64,000 nt of DNA from NCBI GenBank assembly GCA_046290435.1, contig JBKAGO010000070.1:124001-188000 (forward strand), read 5' to 3'. The DNA is from CAVQUE01 sp046290435 (GTDB lineage Bacteria > Actinomycetota > Acidimicrobiia > Acidimicrobiales > UBA8592). The position numbers and the translations under genes were made by a program. Under the pieces are notes generated by a model, which worked only from the letters and a program-made list of their open reading frames with translations, did not search any database and had not been told where the DNA came from. The first letter of the stretch is position 1. Each line of letters starts with the position of its first letter. Shown one piece after another: positions 7,564 through 15,570 of the stretch.

Positions 7564-7652
7564 TGCGCCCCTGGACGACGTTGATCACCGCGATCCTGCT
7601 GATCCTCATCCTCGGCGCCAGCGTGTTGCAGCTGTTCTTCCTGGCCCGCTGA
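7563..7652 (+). CDS. 29-residue single-pass membrane protein
   Basis: A very short ORF whose ATG overlaps the stop of the SAM-hydrolase gene (TGATG), so it should be translationally coupled. The product is a short N-terminal segment (MRPWTT), one hydrophobic stretch of about 20 residues (ITAILLILILGASVLQLFFL) and a basic end. It matches no family I know. It could anchor or regulate the upstream enzyme, or be a chance frame, but the overlap and the clean membrane segment argue for a real gene. It ends just before a strong hairpin. Confidence 0.6.
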   Translation: MRPWTTLITAILLILILGASVLQLFFLAR

Positions 7653-7666
7653 CGTCGGTCGGCCAT

Positions 7667-7690
7667 GAGCCCGAGCCGTGGCTCGGGCTC
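7667..7690. terminator. bidirectional 11-bp hairpin between convergent genes
   Basis: GAGCCCGAGCC (7667-7677), 2-nt turn, GGCTCGGGCTC (7680-7690): a perfect 11-bp inverted repeat between the plus-strand membrane-protein gene and the minus-strand CAP gene, overlapping the stop codon of the latter. Position and symmetry fit a shared terminator. Confidence 0.65.
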
Positions 7691-8384
7691 AGGACGAGGC
7701 TGCCAGCAGGATTCGCATCGTCGCCGCGAGCCGGCGCGGATCGACGGTGGGAGTGTCGGCCGACGACGTCGGCTCGTCATCGCCGGGCGCATCGTCGTCG
7801 GCGAAGGCCAGCTCGATCGGCGGGGGAGCGTCGAGGTCGACCGGCGCCGATCCCGGATCGGGCGGTGGCGGCGGGTCGGTTTCCTCCGGCGTCGGTGGGG
7901 GAGGGGCCGGCGCCTGATCCGAGACCGCACCGGCGAAACGGTGTGCGGTGTAGAAGATGCCGTCGGAGGTCTGCACCACGCCCACGCCGATGCGCGTGAA
8001 CGCCGGATCCAGGACGTTCGCGGCGTGTGACGGGCTGGCCATGAAGGCCTCCCACACGGCATCGACCGTTCCGCCACGGCCCACGTTCTCGCCGGCCTTG
8101 GTCCAGTCGGCGGGCGCACCGGTGACGATGTCGTCGGCATGGCGCAGGTCGCGGCGTTCGCCCATCCAGCGAGCCCACCCGCGGGCGGCGTCGATCAGGC
8201 CGTCGTCGCGTCGGAGGGGTTCGAGGCCGGCTTCGGCCCGGGCGGCGTTGAGGTGTGCGACGAATGCGTCCTCGGCGGCCGGTACCGGTGCGAGGACCGC
8301 AGCGTCGTCGTCCTGGGCGGTGGTGGGGGTGATGGACGCGACGAGCGCGAGCATCGACACCATCAACGCGGCCAGGAACTTCAT
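7689..8384 (-). CDS. secreted CAP (SCP/PR-1) domain protein
   Basis: The 231-residue product has a signal peptide (about residues 1-23, ending TTAQ), a CAP domain (about 38-145) with LNAARAEAGLEPLRRDDGLIDAARGWARWM, GENVGRG, and MASPSHAANVLDPAFTRIGVGV, then a Pro-rich tail and an acidic C-terminus. Bacterial CAP proteins are secreted and mostly of unknown function; the fold has been linked to sterol or lipid binding in eukaryotes. It is transcribed away from the acyl-CoA synthetase gene. Confidence 0.85.
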   Translation of the reverse strand: MKFLAALMVSMLALVASITPTTAQDDDAAVLAPVPAAEDAFVAHLNAARAEAGLEPLRRDDGLIDAARGWARWMGERRDLRHADDIVTGAPADWTKAGENVGRGGTVDAVWEAFMASPSHAANVLDPAFTRIGVGVVQTSDGIFYTAHRFAGAVSDQAPAPPPPTPEETDPPPPPDPGSAPVDLDAPPPIELAFADDDAPGDDEPTSSADTPTVDPRRLAATMRILLAASS

Positions 8385-8557
8385 CTCGGACCCGTCGGCG
8401 CCCGCACGGCGGCGCCCATGGTCCGTTCGTCCCGATCGGCGCCAGCCTGAGCCACCCGACCCATCGAGATCGGAGGATCGTCACCGGCACCTGGGCTGTT
8501 CGGCTCACCGCCGCTGCAGCGCTGCGAACACCCCGGCGGGGGGCGACACGAGACCCG

Positions 8558-8581
8558 CCTGACGTCTGATGCTCCGTCAGG
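8558..8581. promoter_or_regulatory. candidate operator, 7-bp inverted repeat
   Basis: CCTGACG (8558-8564), 10-nt spacer, CGTCAGG (8575-8581), in the 266-bp divergent region between the CAP and acyl-CoA synthetase genes. A dyad of this size is typical of a dimeric repressor site such as TetR or GntR type. TACTGT at 8584-8589 directly after it could be a -10 element. The cognate regulator is unknown. Confidence 0.4.
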
Positions 8582-8650
8582 GCTACTGTGGTCGTTCGCA
8601 GGTGTCGCCGGTCACGCACGCGACCGCTACTGCAGGTCTCGGAGGGTCCC

Positions 8651-10150
8651 ATGAACTTGTTGTCGATGCTCGACGAGCGTGCCGGATCGGATCGATCGGC
8701 CCTCGTGCATCGCGGCCGCACGATCACGTTCCGCGAGCTCGCCGAAGACGCAGCCCGGTTCCACGCCGGCCTCGTCGAGCTCGGGATCGGTCCCGGCGAC
8801 CGGGTGATGATCTTCGCGGGCACGACCCCGTGGTTCGTCACCGCGCTGTTCGGGACGCTGCACGCGGGCGCCGTGGCCGTGCCGGCCAACCCGCTGTCGC
8901 CCCCGCCGGAGATGTCCACCGAGATGGCAGCTGTGCGTCCCGCCCTCGTCGTGGTCGGTCCGGCCGCCGCAGCCTCGATCGCCGAGTGCGCCATCGACGC
9001 CCCGGTCGTCGCGCTGCCCGGCGCCAACGTCACCGATGCCATCGCCTACGACGACTTCCTCGGCGAACCGGGACGCACCGCGGTGGAGCGCGAAGCCGAC
9101 GACCTCGCCATGTTGTTGTTCACCAGCGGAACCGCAGGCTCGCCCAAGGCGGCCATGCTCACCCACCGAAACCTCGTCTCCAACCTCGAACAGGTCCACG
9201 GCGCCCGGTCCGAGCTCGTCGACCGCGACGACGTCGGCTTCGGCGTGCTGCCGATGTTCCACATCCTCGGGCTCAACGCCCTGTTCACCATGGTGTTGTT
9301 CAACGGGGGCTCGATGGTGCTCGTCGAGCGCTTCGACCCGTTGCAGTCGGTCGCGCTGGTCCGTGACAATCAGGTCACCGTCGTCTCGGGCCCGCCGGCG
9401 ATGTGGAAGGCCTGGGCCGACCATCCCGAGATCGGCCGCGACGACTTCGCCTCGGTACGGATCGGCATATCCGGTGCGGCCGGGCTCGGCCGCGAGGTCG
9501 CCAACGCCGTGCAGGAACGCCTCGGTGTCCGTCTCTCGCAGGGCTATGGGCTCACCGAGGCGGCACCGGTCCTGACGCTCGGCGCCGGTACCGGCGCTCC
9601 GTCGACATCGGTCGGGCGACCCGTTCCGGGGGTCGAGCTGCGCCTCGTCGATCCGGCGGGCAACGACGTCCCGGTCGGCGACGAAGGCGAGATCCTCGCG
9701 CGTGGCGCCAACGTGTTCAGCGGCTACTGGGAGAACGAAGCGGCCACCGCCGAGGTGTTGACCGCCGATGGGTGGCTCCGAACCGGCGACGTGGGTGTCG
9801 TCGACGACGACGGCTACCTCTACATCGTCGACCGCACCAAGGACCTCATCATGGTGTCGGGGTTCAACGTCTTCCCCGGCGAGGTCGAAGGCGTGCTCGG
9901 CGACCATCCCGGCATCGCCGAGGCCGCGGTGATCGGCGTCCGCGATGCCGTCACCGGCGAGGCCGTCAAGGCCTTCGTCGTCGCCGCCGACGATGCCGTC
10001 CTCGACCAGGACGAGATCATCGCGTTCTGCGCCGACCGCATGGCCCGCTACAAGTGCCCGTCGTCGGTCGAGATCGTCGACGAGTTGCCCCGAGGCAGCG
10101 CGCTCGGCAAGATGCGACGCCGCGAGCTGCGTGCCGCCGACGCCGGCTGA
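8651..10150 (+). CDS. long-chain acyl-CoA synthetase (AMP-binding, ANL superfamily)
   Basis: A 499-residue ANL-family ligase that activates a carboxylic acid to its acyl-adenylate and then acyl-CoA. Motifs: the P-loop-like LLFTSGTAGSPKAAMLTHRN, LSQGYGLTEAAPV, RTGDVGVVDDDGYLYIVDRTKDLI, and a C-terminal LPRGSALGKMRRREL with the catalytic lysine. Length and order fit FadD/class I ligases, but the acid cannot be told. ATG 8651 follows the SD-like GGAGGG at 8641-8646. The in-frame upstream start at 8588 overlaps the candidate operator region and is less likely. Confidence 0.88.
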   Translation: MNLLSMLDERAGSDRSALVHRGRTITFRELAEDAARFHAGLVELGIGPGDRVMIFAGTTPWFVTALFGTLHAGAVAVPANPLSPPPEMSTEMAAVRPALVVVGPAAAASIAECAIDAPVVALPGANVTDAIAYDDFLGEPGRTAVEREADDLAMLLFTSGTAGSPKAAMLTHRNLVSNLEQVHGARSELVDRDDVGFGVLPMFHILGLNALFTMVLFNGGSMVLVERFDPLQSVALVRDNQVTVVSGPPAMWKAWADHPEIGRDDFASVRIGISGAAGLGREVANAVQERLGVRLSQGYGLTEAAPVLTLGAGTGAPSTSVGRPVPGVELRLVDPAGNDVPVGDEGEILARGANVFSGYWENEAATAEVLTADGWLRTGDVGVVDDDGYLYIVDRTKDLIMVSGFNVFPGEVEGVLGDHPGIAEAAVIGVRDAVTGEAVKAFVVAADDAVLDQDEIIAFCADRMARYKCPSSVEIVDELPRGSALGKMRRRELRAADAG

Positions 10151-10227
10151 CCCCATGAACCCGCGCGTGCTCCCCGGAGCCGCTGCCGGTCGACGAGGTG
10201 CCGGGTACATCAGGCCGTGGTGACCCC

Positions 10228-10800
10228 ATGGTGAGCGCCTCGCCGCAGGACCCCGACCTCGGCTGGTTCGCGGGCTCGTCGTCGGGGCGGGTGGTGGCGT
10301 CGGTCGTGCTCGGTTTCCTGGTCGTGGCGCTGGTCATCTGGAACCTGCCGTCGTCGGAGCTGCGCAGCGAGCTGCGCCCCGGTGTACGTCCCGTGATGAA
10401 CGCCCTGGCGCTCGACCAGAGCTGGTCGGTGTTCGCCCCCAACCCCACGACCACCTCGATCGCGGTCGAAGCCGACGTCACCCTGGCCGACGGGCGCGTC
10501 GAGCGGTTCGTCTTCCCCCACGGTGACGACTTCGTCGGCGCCTACCGCGAGTACCGCTGGCGCAAGTGGGAGCGGCGGGTGCGCCTCGACGACCGCAGCG
10601 AGCTCTGGCGCCCCACCGCCGAGTGGGTGGCCCGCCAGTTCGACGAACCGGTCACCCGGGTGGTGCTGATCCGTCGATTCAGCGAGACACCCGAGCCCGG
10701 GTCGGGGACCGAGCGCGTGTGGACCTCGGTCGAGTTCTTCGATCACCCGATCGACCCCGCAGGCGGAGCAGATGTCGTCGACGTCGAGGCGGGACCATGA
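10228..10800 (+). CDS. membrane-anchored protein, HTTM-gene partner
   Basis: A 190-residue protein with one N-terminal membrane helix (about residues 22-42, VVASVVLGFLVVALVIWNLP) and a soluble domain containing LDQSWSVFAPNP, ADVTLADGRVERFVFP and REYRWRKWERRV. Small proteins with a W-x-x-FAPNP motif are commonly encoded directly before HTTM-domain genes in actinobacteria; their role is unknown. The next gene starts inside this stop codon (ATGA), so the two are coupled. ATG 10228 is chosen over the in-frame GTG at 10198. Confidence 0.75.
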   Translation: MVSASPQDPDLGWFAGSSSGRVVASVVLGFLVVALVIWNLPSSELRSELRPGVRPVMNALALDQSWSVFAPNPTTTSIAVEADVTLADGRVERFVFPHGDDFVGAYREYRWRKWERRVRLDDRSELWRPTAEWVARQFDEPVTRVVLIRRFSETPEPGSGTERVWTSVEFFDHPIDPAGGADVVDVEAGP

Positions 10801-11849
10801 CCGTCGACCTGCCCGCGCCCGACTCGCCCGACGCCGCAGACACCGCCGTGGCGGACATCGCAGACGCCCCAGCAGCGCGGCCCGGTCTCGTCGTGCGATT
10901 CCTCGACGGCTTCGCCGCCCGCTGGCTGTCGTTCTGGTTCACGCCGGCATCGATGTCGGTCGTCACCGCCATGCGCGTGCTCATCGGGGCCTGCTCGTTG
11001 GCCTGGGCGCTGTCGATGGCGCCCGACCTCGCCACCTTCTACTTCGACGACGGCCTCCTGCCCGAGCCCGGCTACGCCGACCACCGCCTGGCGCTGTTCC
11101 AGTGGTTCGGGTCCGACGCGGCGGTCGTCGTGGTGTTCGTGGCGTTGGTGGTCGCCTCGGTCCTGGTCATGGCCGGATGGTGGGTCCGCCTCAGCGCCCC
11201 GGTGTTGTGGCTCGCCATGATGACGATGCAGCTCGGCGCTCCCAGCACGCTCAACGCCGGCGATCTGATGTTGCGCATCTGGACGGCGTATCTGGCCCTG
11301 TTCGCCGTGGTCACGCCCAGCCGGTTCCTGTCGGTGCCCCTGCGCGGCGAGATCGGCCCCGACGGCGGGCGCCGCTGGCCGGTCGGGCCGGTCTGGTTCG
11401 TGCGTCTCGCCCAGATCCAGCTGACCGTGGTGTATCCCGCCACCGCGATCGCCAAGCTCGACGGCAACACCTGGCGTGAGGGCACCGCGGCGCTCTACGC
11501 CCTGGGGCTCGTCGACTTCGAGCGCTTCTGGGTGCCGACATTCGTGCGCGAGAACCTCATCGTGGGCAACCTCATGACCTGGTACACGATCGGCATCGAG
11601 CTGGCACTCGCCTTCTTGCTGTGGACCCGAAGGACCCGATGGTTCGCCATCATCGCCGGGTTGAGCCTGCATGTCGGGTTCGATTACACGATGCGCCTCG
11701 GGTTCTTCCTGCCGGCGATGGCCATCGGCTACCTCGCATTCGTCCGCCCCGAGGAGCTCGAGCGGGTGCTGCGGCGCCTTCCGCGCCGGGCCGATCCGGT
11801 GCCGCCGACGAGCGAACCCGTCGACCGCCCGTCGATTGTGCGTTCGTGA
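10797..11849 (+). CDS. HTTM domain membrane protein (vitamin K-dependent carboxylase-like)
   Basis: A 350-residue polytopic protein that fits the HTTM family, which is related to the membrane part of vitamin K-dependent gamma-carboxylases. After an Asp/Ala-rich cytoplasmic N-terminus it shows about seven or eight hydrophobic helices. Typical family segments are MRVLIGACSLAWAL, LWLAMMTMQLGAPSTLNAGDL, the QIQLTVVYPATAIAKLDGNTWREG region and LSLHVGFDYTMRLG. Substrate is unknown. It forms a two-gene unit with the preceding anchored protein. The rex promoter appears to start inside its 3' end. Confidence 0.82.
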   Translation: MTVDLPAPDSPDAADTAVADIADAPAARPGLVVRFLDGFAARWLSFWFTPASMSVVTAMRVLIGACSLAWALSMAPDLATFYFDDGLLPEPGYADHRLALFQWFGSDAAVVVVFVALVVASVLVMAGWWVRLSAPVLWLAMMTMQLGAPSTLNAGDLMLRIWTAYLALFAVVTPSRFLSVPLRGEIGPDGGRRWPVGPVWFVRLAQIQLTVVYPATAIAKLDGNTWREGTAALYALGLVDFERFWVPTFVRENLIVGNLMTWYTIGIELALAFLLWTRRTRWFAIIAGLSLHVGFDYTMRLGFFLPAMAIGYLAFVRPEELERVLRRLPRRADPVPPTSEPVDRPSIVRS

Positions 11850-11864
11850 ACGTCCCCCTACGCT
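11836..11864 (+). promoter_or_regulatory. candidate rex operon promoter TTGTGC-N17-TACGCT
   Basis: A -35-like TTGTGC (11836-11841) and a -10-like TACGCT (11859-11864) with ideal 17-nt spacing, overlapping the end of the HTTM gene. The spacer holds the palindrome GTTCGTGAAC (11842-11851). This includes one Rex-like half-site (TCGTGAAC), but no matching second half-site follows, so autoregulation by Rex cannot be claimed. Confidence 0.45.
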
Positions 11865-11942
11865 TCATTCTCGTGAGAGCCGTCCGATGAGACAGGGTGA
11901 GGCCGGCCGTCCATCCCGGAGCACGAGAGCCATGAGGATCGG

Positions 11943-12653
11943 ATGACCACCGAGCGCAGGATCCCCGATGCGACCGTGGGCCGCCTTCCCGTGTACCTCC
12001 GCGTGCTCGGCGATCTCCGTGACGCAGGCGTCACCACCGTTTCGTCGGACCAGCTCGCCGACCTGGCAGGGGTCAATGCAGCGAAGGTGCGCAAGGACCT
12101 GTCGTACCTCGGAACCTACGGCACCCGCGGCGTCGGCTACGAGGTCGAGTACCTCCGGTTCGAGATAACCGCCCGCCTCGGGCTGTCGACGTCCACCGGC
12201 GTCGCCATCGTCGGCCTCGGCAACCTGGGCCGTGCCCTCGCCAGCCATCGGGGATTCCGGGAGCGGGGCTTCCCGGTCGTGGCCCTCTACGACATCGATC
12301 CCGCCAAGGTCGGCACCGAACTGGCCGGGGTCACCGTGTCCCACCTCGACGCTCTCGGCGCCGTCGACGACCCTCTCGTTGCCATCGGCGTCATCGCCAC
12401 CCCACCCGCGGCCGCCCAGAGCGTCGCCGATCGCCTCGTGGCCGCCGGCGTGCGGGCCATCTTGAACTTCGCACCCGGGCTCATCACCGTGGGCGACGAC
12501 GTGATCGTCCGCAAGGTCGACCTGGCCTCCGAGCTCCAGGTCCTGTCCTACTACCACCACCGAGACGTCGCCCCGGACGCCGTCGACTGCAGGGAGACCG
12601 TCTCGGCGGCGCCTGCCGACGACGCCGTGGCCGCACCCCCGACGGCGAGCTGA
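11943..12653 (+). CDS. rex: redox-sensing transcriptional repressor Rex
   Basis: Rex binds DNA when NADH/NAD+ is low and is released by NADH. The 236-residue protein has an N-terminal winged HTH (about 1-80: GRLPVYLRVLGDL, SDQLADLAGVNAAKVRKDLSYLG) with the conserved YGTRGVGYEV link, and a Rossmann domain with the NAD site VAIVGLGNLGRAL and the C-terminal swap helix. In Streptomyces the gene heads a rex-hemACD operon and Rex also controls nuo and cyd genes. The same order is seen here. A likely target operator lies at 25946-25963. Confidence 0.95.
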   Translation: MTTERRIPDATVGRLPVYLRVLGDLRDAGVTTVSSDQLADLAGVNAAKVRKDLSYLGTYGTRGVGYEVEYLRFEITARLGLSTSTGVAIVGLGNLGRALASHRGFRERGFPVVALYDIDPAKVGTELAGVTVSHLDALGAVDDPLVAIGVIATPPAAAQSVADRLVAAGVRAILNFAPGLITVGDDVIVRKVDLASELQVLSYYHHRDVAPDAVDCRETVSAAPADDAVAAPPTAS

Positions 12654-12664
12654 TCGGACCCGCC

Positions 12665-13303
12665 ATGCCTCTCGACGAGCCGCTTTACCCGATCAACCTG
12701 CGCATCGCCGGCCACCGCTGCCTCGTGGTCGGCGCAGGCACCGTCGCCGCCCAGAAGATCGGCGGCCTGCTCGACTGCGACGCCGAGATCGTCGTCGTCG
12801 CCCCCGAGGTGTTCGAGCCGGTCGAGGCCCTCGCCGACCGCGTCGAGATCATCCGTCGCCGCTACCGGCCCGAGGACCTCACCGGCATGCGCCTCGTGGT
12901 CGCCGCCACCGGCGATGGCGCGCTGCAGGCGCAGATCCTCGCCGACGGACGGGCCGCCGGGGTGCTGGTCAACAGCGCCGACGATCCCGCGAACTGCGAC
13001 TTCACCCTCCCCAGCCGGGTCCGACGCGGTCCGGTGCTGCTCACCGCATCCACCCAGGGACACAGCCCTGCACTCTCCACGTGGCTGCGGCGGCGCCTCT
13101 CGCAGGACTACGGTCCGGAGATCGAAGTCCTCTGCGGCCTGCTGGCAGAGGCCCGCGAAGAGATCCGCGATCAGGGACTTTCGTCCGAGGGTCTGGCTTG
13201 GCAGGAAGCCCTAGACTCGGGAATGCTTGAACTCGTCCGCGAAGGACGCCTCGTCGAAGCCAAGGAGCGCCTGCAGGCGTGTCTGTCGTCGTCATCGGAG
13301 TGA
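12665..13303 (+). CDS. precorrin-2 dehydrogenase / sirohydrochlorin ferrochelatase family (CysG N-domain-like)
   Basis: A 212-residue protein with the N-terminal NAD-binding domain of CysG/Met8p: LYPINLRIAGHRCLVVGAGTVAAQKIGGLL, followed by the dimerisation region NCDFTLPSRVRRGPVLLTASTQGHSPALSTWLRRRL. It should oxidise precorrin-2 to sirohydrochlorin and may insert iron to give siroheme. The precursor would be made by the CobA domain encoded downstream. It lies 11 nt after rex, and its 3' end overlaps the hemA start by 25 nt, so translation is probably coupled. Confidence 0.88.
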   Translation: MPLDEPLYPINLRIAGHRCLVVGAGTVAAQKIGGLLDCDAEIVVVAPEVFEPVEALADRVEIIRRRYRPEDLTGMRLVVAATGDGALQAQILADGRAAGVLVNSADDPANCDFTLPSRVRRGPVLLTASTQGHSPALSTWLRRRLSQDYGPEIEVLCGLLAEAREEIRDQGLSSEGLAWQEALDSGMLELVREGRLVEAKERLQACLSSSSE

Positions 13304-14538
13304 ACAACCGAACCATGCCCCTCGACCTGTTCGAGCGGCTCGCGATCACCCCCGACGCCCTGCCGAAGGCGCTGGCGGACCTCTCTGCGCGTCGCAACAT
13401 CAGCGAGGTCGTGCTGGTCGCCACGTGCAACCGCACCGAGGTCTACGCCTACGCCGAGAAGTTCCACGGCGCCTACCAGGACATCCGCGACTTCCTCGCC
13501 GAGTCGGCCCACATCGCCCCCGAGGACTTCGCCGATCACGTCACGGTGCACTACGACACCGAAGCGGTCCGCCACCTCTTCTCGGTCACCGCTGGGCTCG
13601 ACTCCGCGGTCCTCGGCGAGAACGAGATCCAGCGCCAGGTCAAGTCGGCATGGGAGACCGCCCGCGACGAAGGCACGGTGGGCCCGTCACTCAACGCGCT
13701 GTTCCGCCACGCGCTCGAGGTCGGCAAGGCCGTCCGCACCGACACCGGCATCTCCCGCAACATCGCCTCGGTCAGCCACGCTGCGGTTGCGATGGCCGAT
13801 CGCCACCTGGAAGGCCTTGCGGGCCGGCGGGTGCTCGTCCTCGGCGCCGGCGAGATGGGTCGTGGCATGGCCGCGACACTGGCCTCTGCCGAGCTCGGTG
13901 CCATCACCTTCGCCAACCGCAGCCTCGATCGTGCCCACGCCCTCGCCGAGCAGGTCGGCGGCGACGTCATCGCCCTGGGCGACCTCACCATGGCCCTGCA
14001 CGAGGTCGACGTCCTGCTGAGCTCCACCGGCGCCCAGTCGCTCATGCTCGATCTCGACGAGATGGCGGCCGTCATGGCCCGCCGTCAGGGACGCCCGCTC
14101 CTCATCGTCGACCTCGCCGTCCCCCGCGACGTCGACCCCGCGGTCGCCGGCCTCGAGGGCGTCACCCTGTTCGACATGGATGACATCGGCGCGTTCGCCG
14201 ACGCCGGACGCCGCGAACGCGAAGCCGAGCTCGGCAACGCCCGTGAGGTCATCGCCGCCGAGCTCGACCGTTACCTCGAGCTGGCCTCGGCCCGCCAGGT
14301 CGCCCCGTTGGTGGCCGCCTTCCGCAGCGATGCCGAGGCCATCCGCCAGGCCGAACTGGCCCGACACGGCGCCAAGCTCGCGCTGCTCGACGACGACGCC
14401 CGCGCCGCGGTCGAGGCCATCACCCAGGGCATGCTCGGCAAGCTGCTCCACGAGCCCACCGTCCGCCTCAACCAGGCCGCCGGCACGCCTCGTGGCGAGC
14501 GTCTCGCCGACGCCCTGCGCGAGCTGTTCGACCTGTGA
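13279..14538 (+). CDS. hemA: glutamyl-tRNA reductase
   Basis: HemA reduces glutamyl-tRNA to glutamate-1-semialdehyde, the first committed step of C5-pathway tetrapyrrole synthesis. The 419-residue protein has the catalytic cysteine in LVATCNRTEVYAYAE, the substrate region GLDSAVLGENEIQRQVKSAW, the NADPH domain VLVLGAGEMGRG, and the C-terminal dimerisation helix. GTG 13279 gives the usual N-terminus (SVVVIGVNNRTMPLDLFERLA) and overlaps the upstream gene by 25 nt. Confidence 0.96.
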   Translation: MSVVVIGVNNRTMPLDLFERLAITPDALPKALADLSARRNISEVVLVATCNRTEVYAYAEKFHGAYQDIRDFLAESAHIAPEDFADHVTVHYDTEAVRHLFSVTAGLDSAVLGENEIQRQVKSAWETARDEGTVGPSLNALFRHALEVGKAVRTDTGISRNIASVSHAAVAMADRHLEGLAGRRVLVLGAGEMGRGMAATLASAELGAITFANRSLDRAHALAEQVGGDVIALGDLTMALHEVDVLLSSTGAQSLMLDLDEMAAVMARRQGRPLLIVDLAVPRDVDPAVAGLEGVTLFDMDDIGAFADAGRREREAELGNAREVIAAELDRYLELASARQVAPLVAAFRSDAEAIRQAELARHGAKLALLDDDARAAVEAITQGMLGKLLHEPTVRLNQAAGTPRGERLADALRELFDL

Positions 14539-14584
14539 CCCGGCGGCGTCCCGCCGCGGACGCCACCGCCGATGGCGCCGGTCC

Positions 14585-15511
14585 ATGGGCACCACCGACC
14601 AGGACGCTGATCTCGTGACCACCATCAGGGCCGCTACCCGGGCCAGTCCACTGGCGCGATGGCAGACCGACCGGGTGGCGCAGTTGCTCGCACCCCATGG
14701 GGTGCATGTCGAAGCCGTCGTGGTCTCCACCGTCGGTGACGAACGCCTCGACGTCCCCATCCACGCCATGGGCGGCAAGGGCGTGTTCGTCACCGAGGTC
14801 CAGCGCGCGGTGCTGGACCACCGTGCCGACATCGCTGTGCACTCGATGAAGGACCTGCCGTCGGTCACCGAACCCGGCCTGGTGCTGGCCGCGGTGCCCG
14901 AGCGCGCCGATGTTCGCGATGCCCTGGTGGGTGCCCGCCTCGCCGATCTCGCCGAGGGGGCGTCGGTCGCCACCGGGTCGATCCGTCGCCGGGCCCAGCT
15001 CGCAGCGCTGCGACCCGACCTGGTGTTCTCCGAGCTGCGGGGCAACATCGCCACCCGCCTCCGGAAGGCATCCGACTACGACGCCATCGTCATGGCGGCG
15101 GCAGCCATCGTCCGTCTGGGCATCGACCCCGACGTGTGGGAGGCGCTGCCCGTCGAGGTCATGCTGCCCCAGGTGGGCCAGGGCGCTCTCGCCGTCGAGT
15201 GCCGCGCCGATGCGGCGTCGACGCTGGCGCTGCTGGGCACCATCGACGATGTCGAGGCCCACCGCCTCACCGACGCCGAGCGGGCGTTCCTCGCGACGCT
15301 CGGCGGCGATTGCGATCTCCCGGCGGCGGCGCACGCCACCGCCGAGGCCCCCGGAGCCGAGATCACGCTGCGCTCGCTGCTCGCCGCCGAGGACGGCACG
15401 ACCGTGCTGCGCGACGAGCGCCGCGGTCTCGATGGCGTCCGGCTCGGCTCCGAGGCCGCCACCGCGCTCCTCGACGGCGGCGGTCGGGCACTCCTGGGAC
15501 CCCGTCGCTGA
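14585..15511 (+). CDS. hemC: porphobilinogen deaminase (hydroxymethylbilane synthase)
   Basis: HemC joins four porphobilinogens into hydroxymethylbilane. The 308-residue product shows RAATRASPLARWQTDRV, VHSMKDLPS, ATGSIRRRAQLAALRPDL and LRGNIATRLRKA. The dipyrromethane-binding cysteine is in ATLGGDCDLPAAAHA, where the usual GGCQVP pattern is altered but Cys is kept. ATG 14585 is used. GTG 14615 would give a start closer to the family's usual N-terminus (TTIRAATRASP) and is a real alternative. Confidence 0.94.
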   Translation: MGTTDQDADLVTTIRAATRASPLARWQTDRVAQLLAPHGVHVEAVVVSTVGDERLDVPIHAMGGKGVFVTEVQRAVLDHRADIAVHSMKDLPSVTEPGLVLAAVPERADVRDALVGARLADLAEGASVATGSIRRRAQLAALRPDLVFSELRGNIATRLRKASDYDAIVMAAAAIVRLGIDPDVWEALPVEVMLPQVGQGALAVECRADAASTLALLGTIDDVEAHRLTDAERAFLATLGGDCDLPAAAHATAEAPGAEITLRSLLAAEDGTTVLRDERRGLDGVRLGSEAATALLDGGGRALLGPRR

Positions 15512-15557
15512 TCGAGGCCTCCGGGCTGGGTCCGGGCCACCGGCGCCCGCTGCCCCG

Positions 15558-15563
15558 TACGCT
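15558..15563 (+). promoter_or_regulatory. -10 element of a possible leaderless cobA-hemD promoter
   Basis: TACGCT followed by 7 nt and ATG 15571. It would allow expression of cobA-hemD independently of the rex-hemAC transcript. Confidence 0.4.
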
Positions 15564-15570
15564 CTCGGAC

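Noticed and set aside
8588..8650. N-terminal 21-residue extension of the acyl-CoA synthetase
   Set aside because: It is basic and unlike the family; ATG 8651 has a good SD and gives a standard N-terminus.
11842..11851. GTTCGTGAAC as a Rex operator in the rex promoter
   Set aside because: Only one half resembles the Rex half-site (TCGTGAAC); the expected TTCACAA partner is absent.
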